This document shows, one piece after another, positions 54,681 to 64,000 of a stretch of 64,000 nt of DNA. The stretch comes from Sepiola atlantica. Taxonomy: Eukaryota > Mollusca > Cephalopoda > Sepiida > Sepiolidae. How positions within the stretch are numbered: position 1 is the first letter of the stretch; the number at the start of each line of letters is the position of its first letter. The stretch is from the NCBI GenBank assembly GCA_963556195.1, contig OY744519.1, forward strand, positions 103,244,000 through 103,307,999, written 5' to 3'. Made by a program: the position numbers and the translations under genes. The notes below the pieces were generated by a model that searched no databases, had not been told where the DNA came from, and saw only the letters and a list, made by a program, of their open reading frames with translations.

Positions 54681-54852
54681 CTTTTTAAAATATTTTTTAT
54701 AGTGAGTGAGGTAGTTTGGATGGTTCTGAAACCATGTTGGGGAAGAGAAGAGAAAAGATGTTTGTTACGTGAATTATATATATTATTACAATTTAAAGCA
54801 AGAATTTTTTTCCAATTCTATTCATTTTTCTAATTTTGAATAGTTTTTTTTC

Positions 54853-54925
54853 CAATAGCTTTTTTTGCTCCAATAGCTTTTTTTTGCTCCAATAGCTATT
54901 TTTTGCTCCAATAGCTATTTTGTAC
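54853..54925 (+). repeat. Tandem repeat, about 22-bp unit
   Basis: CCAATAGCTTTTTTTTGCT is repeated four times (the last units with TATTTT). Confidence 0.8.
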
Positions 54926-54999
54926 TTGCAAATTTTTTTTCAATTGAGTTTTTTGTGTGTGAGTGAAATTTCCTCCTACCTCCTCTAAGTATGTTTGTT

Positions 55000-56780
55000 T
55001 TGTGAGGGTATGTTAGGTAGGATGTAATATAGGAATTTATGTAATCGGATGAAACTGGTTGATAATTTCCGGGAACACACATCAGTTTGTGGTATGAAGC
55101 CTGATCATGTTGGAATTGTATGTAGCGCCTATGTTTTGTGTTCTATAATGTTTATTTGTATAATGGAAAAACTGAGATTACTTTATATAATAGATGATAT
55201 TTACCACATGAAGCATGATAAAAATATATGAGAAAGATATGGTATATCATTTTTTTTTTTGCACAGGGTTTTCTTGAGAAGACGTGTAATTTATTTTAAA
55301 GGTTACACAAGGATAAAAAAGTTGAAAAACGTTGGTCTAGATTAATGACTAAGTCTCTTTTTCAATAATTTACATATTAGGTCCGACTCTGACTTCAAAG
55401 ATTCCAAAAATTTCGACTCTGACTAGGACTCCAACAATTCTAAACTATCCATCTCCCACTCCGTAATAAATAAAGTCTTCCAATATTCAGACTGTTGATT
55501 CTTCGGAGATTCAAAAATAATTTGACTCCAACTCCAACTCCAACTCCTAGCAATCTTGTGAGTTTGACTCTGACTCCTTCCGAAACCTGTGACTTCACAA
55601 ACCTGGTATGAATATACAAATAATAAAGCTGAGGCTCATTTTAGTTAATGAACCCATGGAATTTCCATGTGTCTAAATTAATGGCTAAGTCTGTTTTTCA
55701 ATAATTTCTTCTCCTTTGTAGAATGCAGTGCTACTGTTAGTTTCATGATACTGAGAAAAAAGGTCAGTTGACAAAGTTGTTTTATGATGACCCAAATTCT
55801 GGTGAGATTAAATCCCTTTTGAGTGGCTATTCAAGTGATCACTTAAGTTATTTATCAGCCATTTATTACGATCATAAACTTAGCTTAAGACATAAATCAA
55901 AAAAGTCAAAGTAAAACTGATAGACTTCAAAGTTTCTACATCTTTAGTCACCGGAAGGACAGGGCGCATCACTCATGGCCATCCCTATAACAGGCTAGGC
56001 GATCATGCAACTGGGGTCTTTTACTAGAGGCATATGACATATAATATAAAACTTATCAATAAGTTCTAGATTTAGCATTAGAGAACTGCTTTATGATCAA
56101 TAAGAATCACATGCAAAATGTAAAAAGTTTATTAATGTAAATTTTTTTAGTTCATTATATTCCATGGTGATCATCTGTTTTATCTTGCTTCTCTTCATCT
56201 TTGAAAAAGATCCTTTTCTTTAACAAGAGAGTGATGGATGTGTAGAGCGATTTCTGCATTTGACTAAAAAAAATAACTCTATATAAGACTGAGTAAAAAA
56301 TAATTGATATAGCGGTTAAAAACCGATGGAAAATTCCCCCGTGAGATTAGTTTGATGTTTTATGATTTTTACATACCAAATAATAAGAATCAAAATGAGC
56401 TACTTTGATAAATTTGACAATTGTTGACAAATTCCTATGAATGAAGAGACAGGTGACTTTGAATAAACAAAAGCAAATGCATATTTCAATGAGTGATTTT
56501 TATTTAAATGTGAGATTTTCTTTTTTAGAGAATTTGTACTTAATCATGCCCGTTGTTAGAATATAATAATTTTAAAAAAATAATTCTAAACTTAATTTAT
56601 TTAATATTTAATATACTATAGTACTTATATGTATTTAAATATTAAATTTTAAAGATTGAAATTAATGTAACCCTTAAATAATTCTATTCAGTTCTAGTAT
56701 ATCGTTTTTATTTTCCAAGTTTGTTTTAATCTTTTTCTAATTTAATATATATAAACATTTCTTGAATACTATATCATGTC
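55000..56780. other. Intron sequence without a supported gene
   Basis: TCTAGATTAATGACTAAGTC (55337) and TCTAAATTAATGGCTAAGTC (55671) with TTTTTCAATAATTT after each form a direct repeat. 55383-55590 is rich in GACTCC/GACTCTGACT units. Confidence 0.4.
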
Positions 56781-56784
56781 TTCG

Positions 56785-56787
<3 letters not shown>

Positions 56788-56855
<68 letters not shown>
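56788..56855. repeat. (TA)n microsatellite
   Basis: About 68 bases, followed by A-rich blocks. Confidence 0.9.
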
Positions 56856-56858
<3 letters not shown>

Positions 56859-56879
56859 AAAGAAGCTTTGAGTCATTTA

Positions 56880-58550
56880 TAAAAAAATTACAAAAAAAAA
56901 AAAAATTTTAATTAAAAAAAAAAAAAAGAAGTAAAATGCAGTTTAAATTCCCAGAGAAACTAACTAAATCCAAGATATTGCAGACTTAACATTCGTTGGA
57001 AAATTAATAAATAAAAAAATAAGTAAATACAAAAAATAAAAAGGGGGGGTTAAGTATCTAAGAGTGAAACAAAAACAGGAGACCTTAAGCGTCTAATATT
57101 AACACGGGGATCATCAGCTGCTTACCATGTAACTGTTTCGGAGATTTAAATACATTCATTAATAATATTCATGGCTCTCCAATGGTACTGATAAACTACC
57201 ATTTCCCCAATAATCAAGTGTCGAAATAATTCAGCTTCATATATATATATATATATAAAATAGAGTTGATTTTACTCCTTCTAAATCAGTTAGAGTAGGC
57301 AAGAAAACTAACGCATCAAATACATCGAAAATCAACACTACCCATACACTCTTACCTCGACCATGTTTTTTGTTATATAGAAATCGCACCAGACAAGGCA
57401 TGAAGCTACTTGATAAGAACCTAAAAAAATTACCACTTCAAGGTCAAAAACTAGCCAACGATAAGTGTTAGATGGATAGATTCCAACCCAGAAAACAGAA
57501 ATTCTTCCGTCTTTGTCAGAAATATCGCTCATGAAATGTGAGGATTAAAGGTCAAAATAAGGGAAGTGAGAGTTAGGAGGCTGCCGAAAGTAAACCCAAG
57601 GTCCACTTTCTACTCTCTTTTCTAGCAACTTACACATATTTTTAACATATAAAATTAATTCCTATTATTTATCCTATATGACTAACTCTCCTAACTGCAT
57701 GCTCCAAAGAGAGGGTAGCACACTAATTTCTCTCTATTAATTATTAACTCTTACACTCCTCAAACACCGCTTTGCGATTAGTTCATGAGGAAATACGATC
57801 CACTTTCATCGCTTCAGAATTTGTAATACAGCCAATCAGCGATCAGCTTACATAGGCATGAGACACACATGAGACACATTTAATCCTGACCGCATTCTGC
57901 ATTGCCCGAAGTTAGTCATTTACAGACATTCCTTAAAAACTTTATCCACTAAATAAATTGTTTCATTAATAACATTCAATACACACTTCACAACATAGCA
58001 TACATTATGTGTTTTCGAATCAAATGCATCGCCAAACACAATTTCATTTCAAATTTAGGATATTGAAACTGTACATAAATGATTTACACCAAAATAATAC
58101 TTCGATAAACAAACGATTTATTACACATTATACACATAAGTATTATTTTTCTTTTTACAACCCTGATCGATCGTAGCATATAAAATATTACCGTTTTAAT
58201 GATTTTCATCTATCGTAAACAATTTAAATTTGACCTTTTTTAAGAGAAAAAAACCATAAAGGCATATTCCTATTTTAGCTGTTATTTTTGCTTATATGAT
58301 GCGGTTGTCAAGAACCTGATAAAACTGGATTATTAATTTTCTTACCTGCCGCAAAGCAAGATACAATGTTCCTGAGGCAGGAATAATAATCCTCCCTTAA
58401 CACTGTGTACGAACGAGGAGGACAACAAAGTGTAAAAAAAAAAAAATGAGATTTGTGTTGTGCATGTTTACTTGGGGGACATCTATTTTACTGTCCCTAT
58501 TTACTTTTTTCCCCACGAGGGCAGAGTTAGACACAGGGTCGGTTAGTAAT
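56880..58550. other. Intron sequence, no supported gene
   Basis: The minus-strand open frame 57338-57532 has an even amino-acid mix (FWVGIYPSNTYRWLVFDLE) and could be a remnant of a mobile element, but I recognise no family. Confidence 0.35.
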
Positions 58551-58555
58551 GTGGT

Positions 58556-58912
58556 GAAAATCCAGCACAATAAATACGGTCACTTAATTTAGATACAAAT
58601 TAAAATTGCATCAATCAAGATGAACAGAATAGATGAAGCGTCGAACACAATAACTTAAAAAACATTTATTTCAGAAAATCCAGCTAAAAAAATACGGTCA
58701 CTGGATTTAGGCAGAAATGAAAGTTGTATCAGTCTAGATTGGCAGATTAGATAAAGCGTCAAGCACAATAACTTTAAAAACATTTCTTTCAGAAAATCCA
58801 GCGCAAAAAATGCAGTCACTGGATTTAGGCAGAAATGAAAGTTGTATCAGTCTAGATTGGCGGATTAGATAAAACGTCAAGCACAATAACTTAAAAAAAA
58901 ATCATTTATTTC
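58556..58912 (+). repeat. 118-bp tandem repeat, three units
   Basis: Units 58556-58673, 58674-58791 and 58792-58912 each begin GAAAATCCAGC and end CATTTMTTTCA. Units 2 and 3 are about 93% alike by eye; unit 1 is more diverged. Confidence 0.9.
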
Positions 58913-59107
58913 AGATTAGGCAGAAATACATTTTCATTTACATTTTCTTCAAAATAAAGTGGCCCAAAATGTGTGCTTATCGAAAAAAACTTATGACGAT
59001 ACCAACATAATCGATTCATCCTTAAGATAACCTCTGTGCTGAGCAAATATAGTGCTTTTAGAAAATCCTCCGACCTAATGTGTTGGGTTTGGTCAGATTG
59101 TACATTG

Positions 59108-59189
59108 CAGATCCATGTAATCATGGATCTGTCATTGCGCTGCAGTCCAGAGAGTACAGCGTAATGACAGATCCATGATTAGATGGATC
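59108..59189. repeat. Palindrome with 34-bp arms
   Basis: AGATCCATGTAATCATGGAT (59108) with CTGTCATTGCGCTG pairs with CAGCGTAATGACAG and ATCCATGATTAGATGGATCT (ending 59189), with a 14-base loop. Each arm is itself near-palindromic (ATCCATG..CATGGAT). Confidence 0.85.
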
Positions 59190-59538
59190 TGCCATTTGAA
59201 AATAAATATAGTAAGTAAAACTATTTTCTTTTAAATTAAAATGTGCATATAACAAAACGTGCTTGTAAATAAAACTATGTATTTTTAAAGGTTTTTATGA
59301 AACATTTTTGTAAATAGAATCCTTTTTTTAATAAAATATCTGTGAAGGCAAAGTTACAAATGTGTGTATGTGCTGTATATCGTTTTGTTCTTAATGCAAA
59401 CGGAAGTAAAAAGAAAAAAGTGGTGTTAAGGCAAAATGTGTCCTTTTAGTCGTTGTTCATTCTGAGGTGCCTCAAATTCATTTGATCCTTAAAATTACGA
59501 ATCTTATTGTTTAAGCATATATTTAATTGGCATTTCAG

Positions 59539-60056
59539 GTTTAATCGAACAATCCCTTGGTCTGCCAACATACCTGGAAACAGTCATGACGACACGCACA
59601 TCCCATTTGATGGTGCTTGAGAAACGGTACGAAGATCTTTTACTGAAGAAGTCCGGCAATGGCATGCAGAACAACACGCACTTCTTAGAGGCCAGCCATT
59701 TCCGGCTGTCTCTTTATGCTCACCGTTGCCAGCTTCCGGAAACGAGTGCCATCTTCCGGTATTTTATGCTCAAACTTACGGATGAATCTCTTTTGGCGGA
59801 GCTTAGAAAGCAGCGCACTGTAAAGACAGCATCAAATAAAAAGACAACGCCCCATCAACAGTCGAACCATCTATTGAAGGAAGCAGACGACCGTATTGGT
59901 ATTTCTAACATCCGTTTGTCGAGGTTAAAGAAGCGACTTCCGGTGACATTTGAAAGACAGCTCGAGCGACAGAATACAGAAAAGATTGTCCTGTGTCATA
60001 TCCATGAAATGTTTAAAAAATGGAAGATACTTAGCAAAGTCGGCGATCTCGGCTGA
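59539..60056 (+). CDS. CNB-domain protein, terminal exon
   Basis: Acceptor GGCATTTCAG; the stop is TGA at 60054-60056. It starts GLIEQSLGLPTYLETVMTT, in the place of the second domain's phosphate-binding cassette. There is no G-E-x-A-L pattern and no Arg at the ligand position, so this domain probably does not bind a nucleotide in the usual way. HLMVLEKRYEDLLLKK fits the barrel end and following helix. The remaining 120 residues (HCxLPETSAIF-type start, then Lys/Arg-rich helices) have no recognised family. The internal Met at 59586 is in frame but is not the start. AATAAA lies about 200 bases downstream. Confidence 0.93.
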
Positions 60057-60257
60057 ACACAATGCGCAAATAGGCATCCTTGCAATAACTCTATTATAAT
60101 TCAAGAACCAAACATATTTTCAGCACCTCAATTATGGTAGCAGTTCAAAGGAACGGATTTAGCATGGTATTCCGTCTGACTTCACTCAAAGAAAACAAAA
60201 GAACACATTTTTAAATTGACTTATTCTCAGAATAACATTTTTTCCATAAAAAATTGA

Positions 60258-60263
60258 AATAAA
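60258..60263 (+). promoter_or_regulatory. Polyadenylation signal AATAAA
   Basis: Canonical AATAAA 202 bases after the stop codon of the CNB-domain gene. A T-rich stretch precedes it and a poly-A/(CT)n repeat region follows beyond 60340. It is the nearest signal after the stop. Confidence 0.6.
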
Positions 60264-60470
60264 GGACATCATCATTGGATTATGGTTTCCAGAGGAAAAT
60301 CATGTCCGGGTATTGGGGACCTGTCTGGAATCCTTCTTTGCAAAAAAAAACGAAAATGTCACCATGTTCCAAACATAGTCTATTATGCTTCCTTGTGGTC
60401 AGGTAAAAAAAAAAACTCTACATTTTTTATTTTCCAGGAAAGTAATTATATGGAACTCTCTTTTTCACTT

Positions 60471-60500
60471 TCACTTTCACTTTGTCTCTGTCTCTGTCTC

Positions 60501-60588
<88 letters not shown>
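60471..60588. repeat. CT / (GTCT)n / (TA)n compound microsatellite
   Basis: Compound tract downstream of the gene's polyadenylation signal. Confidence 0.9.
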
Positions 60589-60591
<3 letters not shown>

Positions 60592-60726
60592 GATGTATTA
60601 TTTTGTTTCCTAGATGTTAATCAAATGAAACTCCAGTGTTTATAAAAACGTGCTCAATAACAAGTAGGGCTGATTTTTAGTATAAATTTTTATCTATACA
60701 AACATTATTGGTTACATATGTGCATA

Positions 60727-60773
60727 CATGTTTCAGCTGCAATCTCTCTCTCGAGCCAGCTTCCTCAGACCTT
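60727..60773 (-). repeat. Hammerhead-like remnant
   Basis: The minus strand reads CTGAGGA, A, GCTG...CAGC, T, GAAACATGT: the order of the ribozyme-like repeats, but stem I does not pair. A relative lies at 26155-26190. Both adjoin (TA)n tracts. Confidence 0.45.
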
Positions 60774-60779
60774 CAGAAA

Positions 60780-60785
<6 letters not shown>

Positions 60786-60835
<50 letters not shown>

Positions 60836-60947
60836 GTTAATCTCCTAAACTAATGAACGGATCAATTGCATTTTAGAATATATATTCTAGGAAACACAGT
60901 CAGTACATAGGCACATTATTTTTGTTGTAAATTTTAACATTTAGGGG

Positions 60948-60994
<47 letters not shown>

Positions 60995-61002
60995 TAGCGG
61001 TG

Positions 61003-61071
<69 letters not shown>

Positions 61072-61524
61072 CGTACAAGATAAACTCATAAACTGATAAA
61101 CCTATTATTATAAATTTTGGAATATATATTCTCGGCAACACGATGAGTAACATACGCACATTATTTTTTTGTAAATTTTACCGTTTAGGGGATGCGCCCA
61201 TCCAAACTCACACCCTACCCCCAAAAAACTATTAAAATAAGTAGATACAAAACATGTTATGGAGAAAAAAAAATGCTCTAAATCAAATTTTGAGTTATAT
61301 TTAGTAATACATTTTTAAAAGAATCAGTGCGCGTGCATGTGTGTCAGTAATATGTATATGCTTGGTATGTATTCTAGGCAGCAGAGTAAGTAACATGGCT
61401 CATTATTTTTTTTATTAACTTTGTCATTTAGGGGGTATTCCACTGAAACCATACCATACCCCTCAAAGAAAGAAAAACATTAAAATTTAAAGCTTATACC
61501 TATCCTGGGACGGATATTCTACTA

Positions 61525-61576
<52 letters not shown>
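60786..61576. repeat. (TA)n tracts alternating with a dispersed repeat
   Basis: TA at 60786-60832, 60952-60990, 61007-61070 and 61528-61576. A unit with TAAACTNATGAACNGAT, GAATATATATTCTNGG, CACATTATTTTT and TTTAGGGG occurs at 60838-60950, 61078-61195 and, in part, 61365-61440. Confidence 0.75.
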
Positions 61577-61577
<1 letters not shown>

Positions 61578-61601
61578 TTATGAAACTAAAAATAGGATGT
61601 A

Positions 61602-62831
61602 TGTGACAAAGTATCCGGGCCCCATGGGGATCGGGTACCCTCGTGACGCACTAGCATGCATCTTGATGGTGATGCTATGGCCTGTATCGAGATGAGGTGA
61701 GATATAAAACTAGTATATATTGACGTAGAAACGAACTTATTCAGGCGACGGGACGAGGCGCCGGTTTGTCTCATTTGCTCGTGTTTGTTGGTCAGAATCC
61801 ATTGCCTCCAAAGGCAAGGAGACAGTTGCCACATGGGAATTAGAGATTATGAAATTCCATAATCTTAGATTTAATTCTGAAGTGTCAATAATCCGATATT
61901 ATTGTTTGGGGTAAATGGCATGTTTGGATTCACAATTCTGTGAGGGCTGTTTTGACTTGGCAGGGATTAAATTGGGCCTGTCATCATTAATTAGGAGCCC
62001 AGTCACATATCATCTCCAGCCGTGTGACAGAATGAGAAAGCGTTTGTTTTGGCGATAACAATGGGATAGAAAGAAAATTCCTTTTATTTTTAGGGAAGGC
62101 GCCCGTCCCCACCCTCCTTGAGAGAGGAGACACGCGGGAAGAAAGATGGCGGAGAAGGGGGTGTACAACGATAGACATCTTCAATAAAAGAATGTGCGTT
62201 TTTCACGCACGGCAGGACAGAGCCAGTTAGTGTTGGATTGTCGGCAGACGGAATTGAACGGACTCCGGCGCGCGCCAAGATGGCGTGTGTCAACAAAAAG
62301 AAAACCGGACGAAATCCCCACCGTCGCCTTCGCCTGTTGACTTGTGACTAAACAACTACTTGTGTAAAGAATTCGCGCACACAGAGAACTAACGAGATAA
62401 CTTAGAGAAAACAACTTTTACGAGTACGGTAGACATTCATCTAATGTAAAATCAATTCTTTTATTTTATTAATTATTACTCTTCTATACAAAAAACCCCG
62501 ACCGAGTTGTTGAACATTGTTCTTTTCCTTTTGTTCTGCTTTGAATGATCTTCCGCCCTCACAGAGCCAACCGGTTGCTGTTCGCCCAGTGATATAAACA
62601 GTTTCAACGTGGGAGTGTATTTGTAGCTGGACGAGACGACAAGATCAGCGACGTCATCATCGTCATCATCGTCATCGTCGCCATCCTGGCCTAGAGGAAT
62701 TTGAATCTATATTTTTTTTATTGCCACTATGACGATCGGCATGAGTGGAAGTCATAAAATGGCACCGCGAACAGGGTGTTACACCTGTGCATTTGACGTG
62801 ACCAGACCGTGTGCAGACGAGTGGGATTACA
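61602..62831 (+). repeat. Solo LTR, family S, copy 4
   Basis: 1230 bp, begins TGTGACAAAGTATCC and ends GGGATTACA. TGTA flanks it at 61598-61601 and 62832-62835. Copies 1-3 lie in the opposite direction. It contains GAGATATAAAACTAG near its start and GC-rich blocks at 62100-62300. Confidence 0.85.
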
Positions 62832-63036
62832 TGTATACTTTTAGAAATTTTTGAACCTATCGTGAAATGATTAAATCTCAATATACGGATAGAGCTGATG
62901 ATAAGATTCCAATCTTTGATAAGCCTGGCTTAAGGAAAGAAAAAATAAACATGCTTTTAATGAATACACCTTGTATTGAACAACTGAAGATGAAATAGAT
63001 TTGTCATTCTTACATTTTTTTTATTTCTCTTTCTTC

Positions 63037-63042
<6 letters not shown>

Positions 63043-63123
<81 letters not shown>
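63043..63123. repeat. (CT)n followed by (TA)n
   Basis: CT 63043-63086, TA 63087-63123, the same pairing as at 43918-44001. Confidence 0.9.
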
Positions 63124-63128
<5 letters not shown>

Positions 63129-63419
63129 TTTTATTCGATCTTATATCATATCCAATGTTTTGAAAGACAGATTCCCATATTTCACAGAATTTATTTTCTT
63201 ATTTAGCATACAATTGTTTCGGCATACACCAAGATATATGTAAAGAAAAGAAAGGAAAAAAGAGAATTTAAAATTTGGGAAGTCACATGGTTAGATTTGA
63301 AACAGTTGAAAATCAAATATAATATAAGATAAACTCGTTGAGGATATAGAAAAGCCGAGGACAGCTAACAATTGGGAATGAATTAACTAAAAAGTTACTA
63401 AAGTTTCCTAACATGATAT

Positions 63420-63659
63420 CAGGATGGTAATAGCAGCAACAGTAGTAGTAGTAATAATAATAATGATGATGATAATAATAATAATGATAATAATGATAAT
63501 AATATCGATAATAATAATAATAATTGTAATAATAGTAATGATAATAGTATTTATAATCATAAAAAGGGTGAGGAATAAACGAATGGAATAGAGAGAATAA
63601 GGATAAGATTATAGTGATAAATATAATAATAATTATTCAAATGAGAAGGTAACACAATA

Positions 63660-63717
<58 letters not shown>

Positions 63718-64000
63718 GTAGTAATAATACTGATGATGATAATGATGATAATAGTATAATGATAGTAATAATAATAATAATAATACTCTGCAATTAGTAA
63801 TAATGTTAATGGTAATAATATTAAAAGTATTAATAACCACATTAATAATGTATTGTAATTCTAATTCTCATAATAATTGAATAATTTAATATAATAATCA
63901 TACCGAGGATGATATAATATATGATATATATAAATGGATAACTATGTTATCTGTTGTTTTTTTGTGGATAGATAAGTTCTTTTTTTTAATAGGGGCCCTA
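63420..64000 (+). repeat. (TAA)n-centred dispersed repeat, copy 2
   Basis: TAA/ATAG-rich with the long TAA run at 63660-63719. It shares the ordered blocks listed for 38150-38700 and ends at the same GGGGCCCTA. All open frames here come from the triplet repeat. Confidence 0.8.

Larger units (their letters stand above)
3581..60263 (+). other. Gene locus: 3' part of a double cyclic-nucleotide-binding-domain protein (CNBD2-like)
   Basis: Seven exons join without any phase conflict into 497 residues plus a stop; the upstream part is outside the window. Residues are numbered from the first full codon at 3582. Residues 1-84 form a helical leader, about 97-195 the first CNB domain, about 213-360 the second, and the remainder a basic tail. 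Proteins with two CNB domains and no kinase or channel part include PKA regulatory subunits and the CNBD2 group; this one lacks a PKA-type dimerisation segment or inhibitor site in the visible part and has long loops inside both CNB domains. CNBD2-like is an inference from domain order and size. Introns are 7981, 3021, 9573, 19472, 4797 and 10137 bp and carry nearly all the transposons described here. Confidence 0.85.

Noticed and set aside
58330..58400. Minus-strand splice-donor-like GCAGGTAAG
   Set aside because: No coding frame adjoins it and no acceptor partner is evident.
63557..63842. Poly-Ile, poly-Leu and poly-Tyr frames
   Set aside because: Translations of a TAA triplet repeat in three frames.

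Overview
The window is eukaryotic nuclear DNA from an animal. It is AT-rich and intron-rich, with dozens of long (TA)n tracts and dense remains of mariner, LINE, Penelope-like, Ty3/Gypsy, SINE and Helitron-like elements. The mix of repeats and the style of the surviving gene suggest a cephalopod mollusc, probably an octopus. That is inference; nothing in the sequence fixes the species.

Only one host gene can be supported. Seven plus-strand exons (3581-3831, 11813-11900, 14922-15067, 24641-24950, 44423-44521, 49319-49401, 59539-60056) each have AG/GT borders and join with matching phases into 497 codons plus a stop. They encode the C-terminal part of a protein with two cyclic-nucleotide-binding (CNB) domains, CNBD2-like. 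The first exon starts inside a codon, so the 5' end lies left of the window. A polyadenylation signal lies at 60258-60263. Six introns of about 3 to 19.5 kb fill most of the window and hold almost everything else.

Layout: 1-745 decayed mariner (minus); 1690-2740 broken LINE; 3.6-11.8 kb intron with a split direct repeat, a LINE tail and two fold-back elements; 11.9-24.6 kb introns with LINE 3' ends, a Gypsy gag interrupted by a solo LTR, another LINE, SINEs, a fold-back and a hammerhead ribozyme motif. The largest intron (24.95-44.4 kb) holds a Penelope-like element (26.24-34.64 kb) interrupted by a solo LTR and by a complete 4.2-kb Gypsy element, which itself carries another solo LTR. It also holds a second Penelope fragment between 210-bp inverted repeats (40.75-43.22 kb). 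The 3' part has two LINE copies, a Helitron-like end, a third Penelope fragment, a 118-bp tandem repeat and, downstream of the gene, a fourth solo LTR.

The most interesting signals are one canonical type-I hammerhead ribozyme fold (24369-24423, minus), a near-canonical one (43673-43721), and several related hammerhead-like hairpins. In these the stem I sequences differ but stay paired, and helix III is shrunk to a self-complementary ACGU or AUAU. Most sit between (TA)n tracts. They look like a dispersed Penelope- or retrozyme-type module. The second strong signal is the nesting of insertions, which can be ordered exactly from target-site duplications and from reading frames that continue across each insertion.
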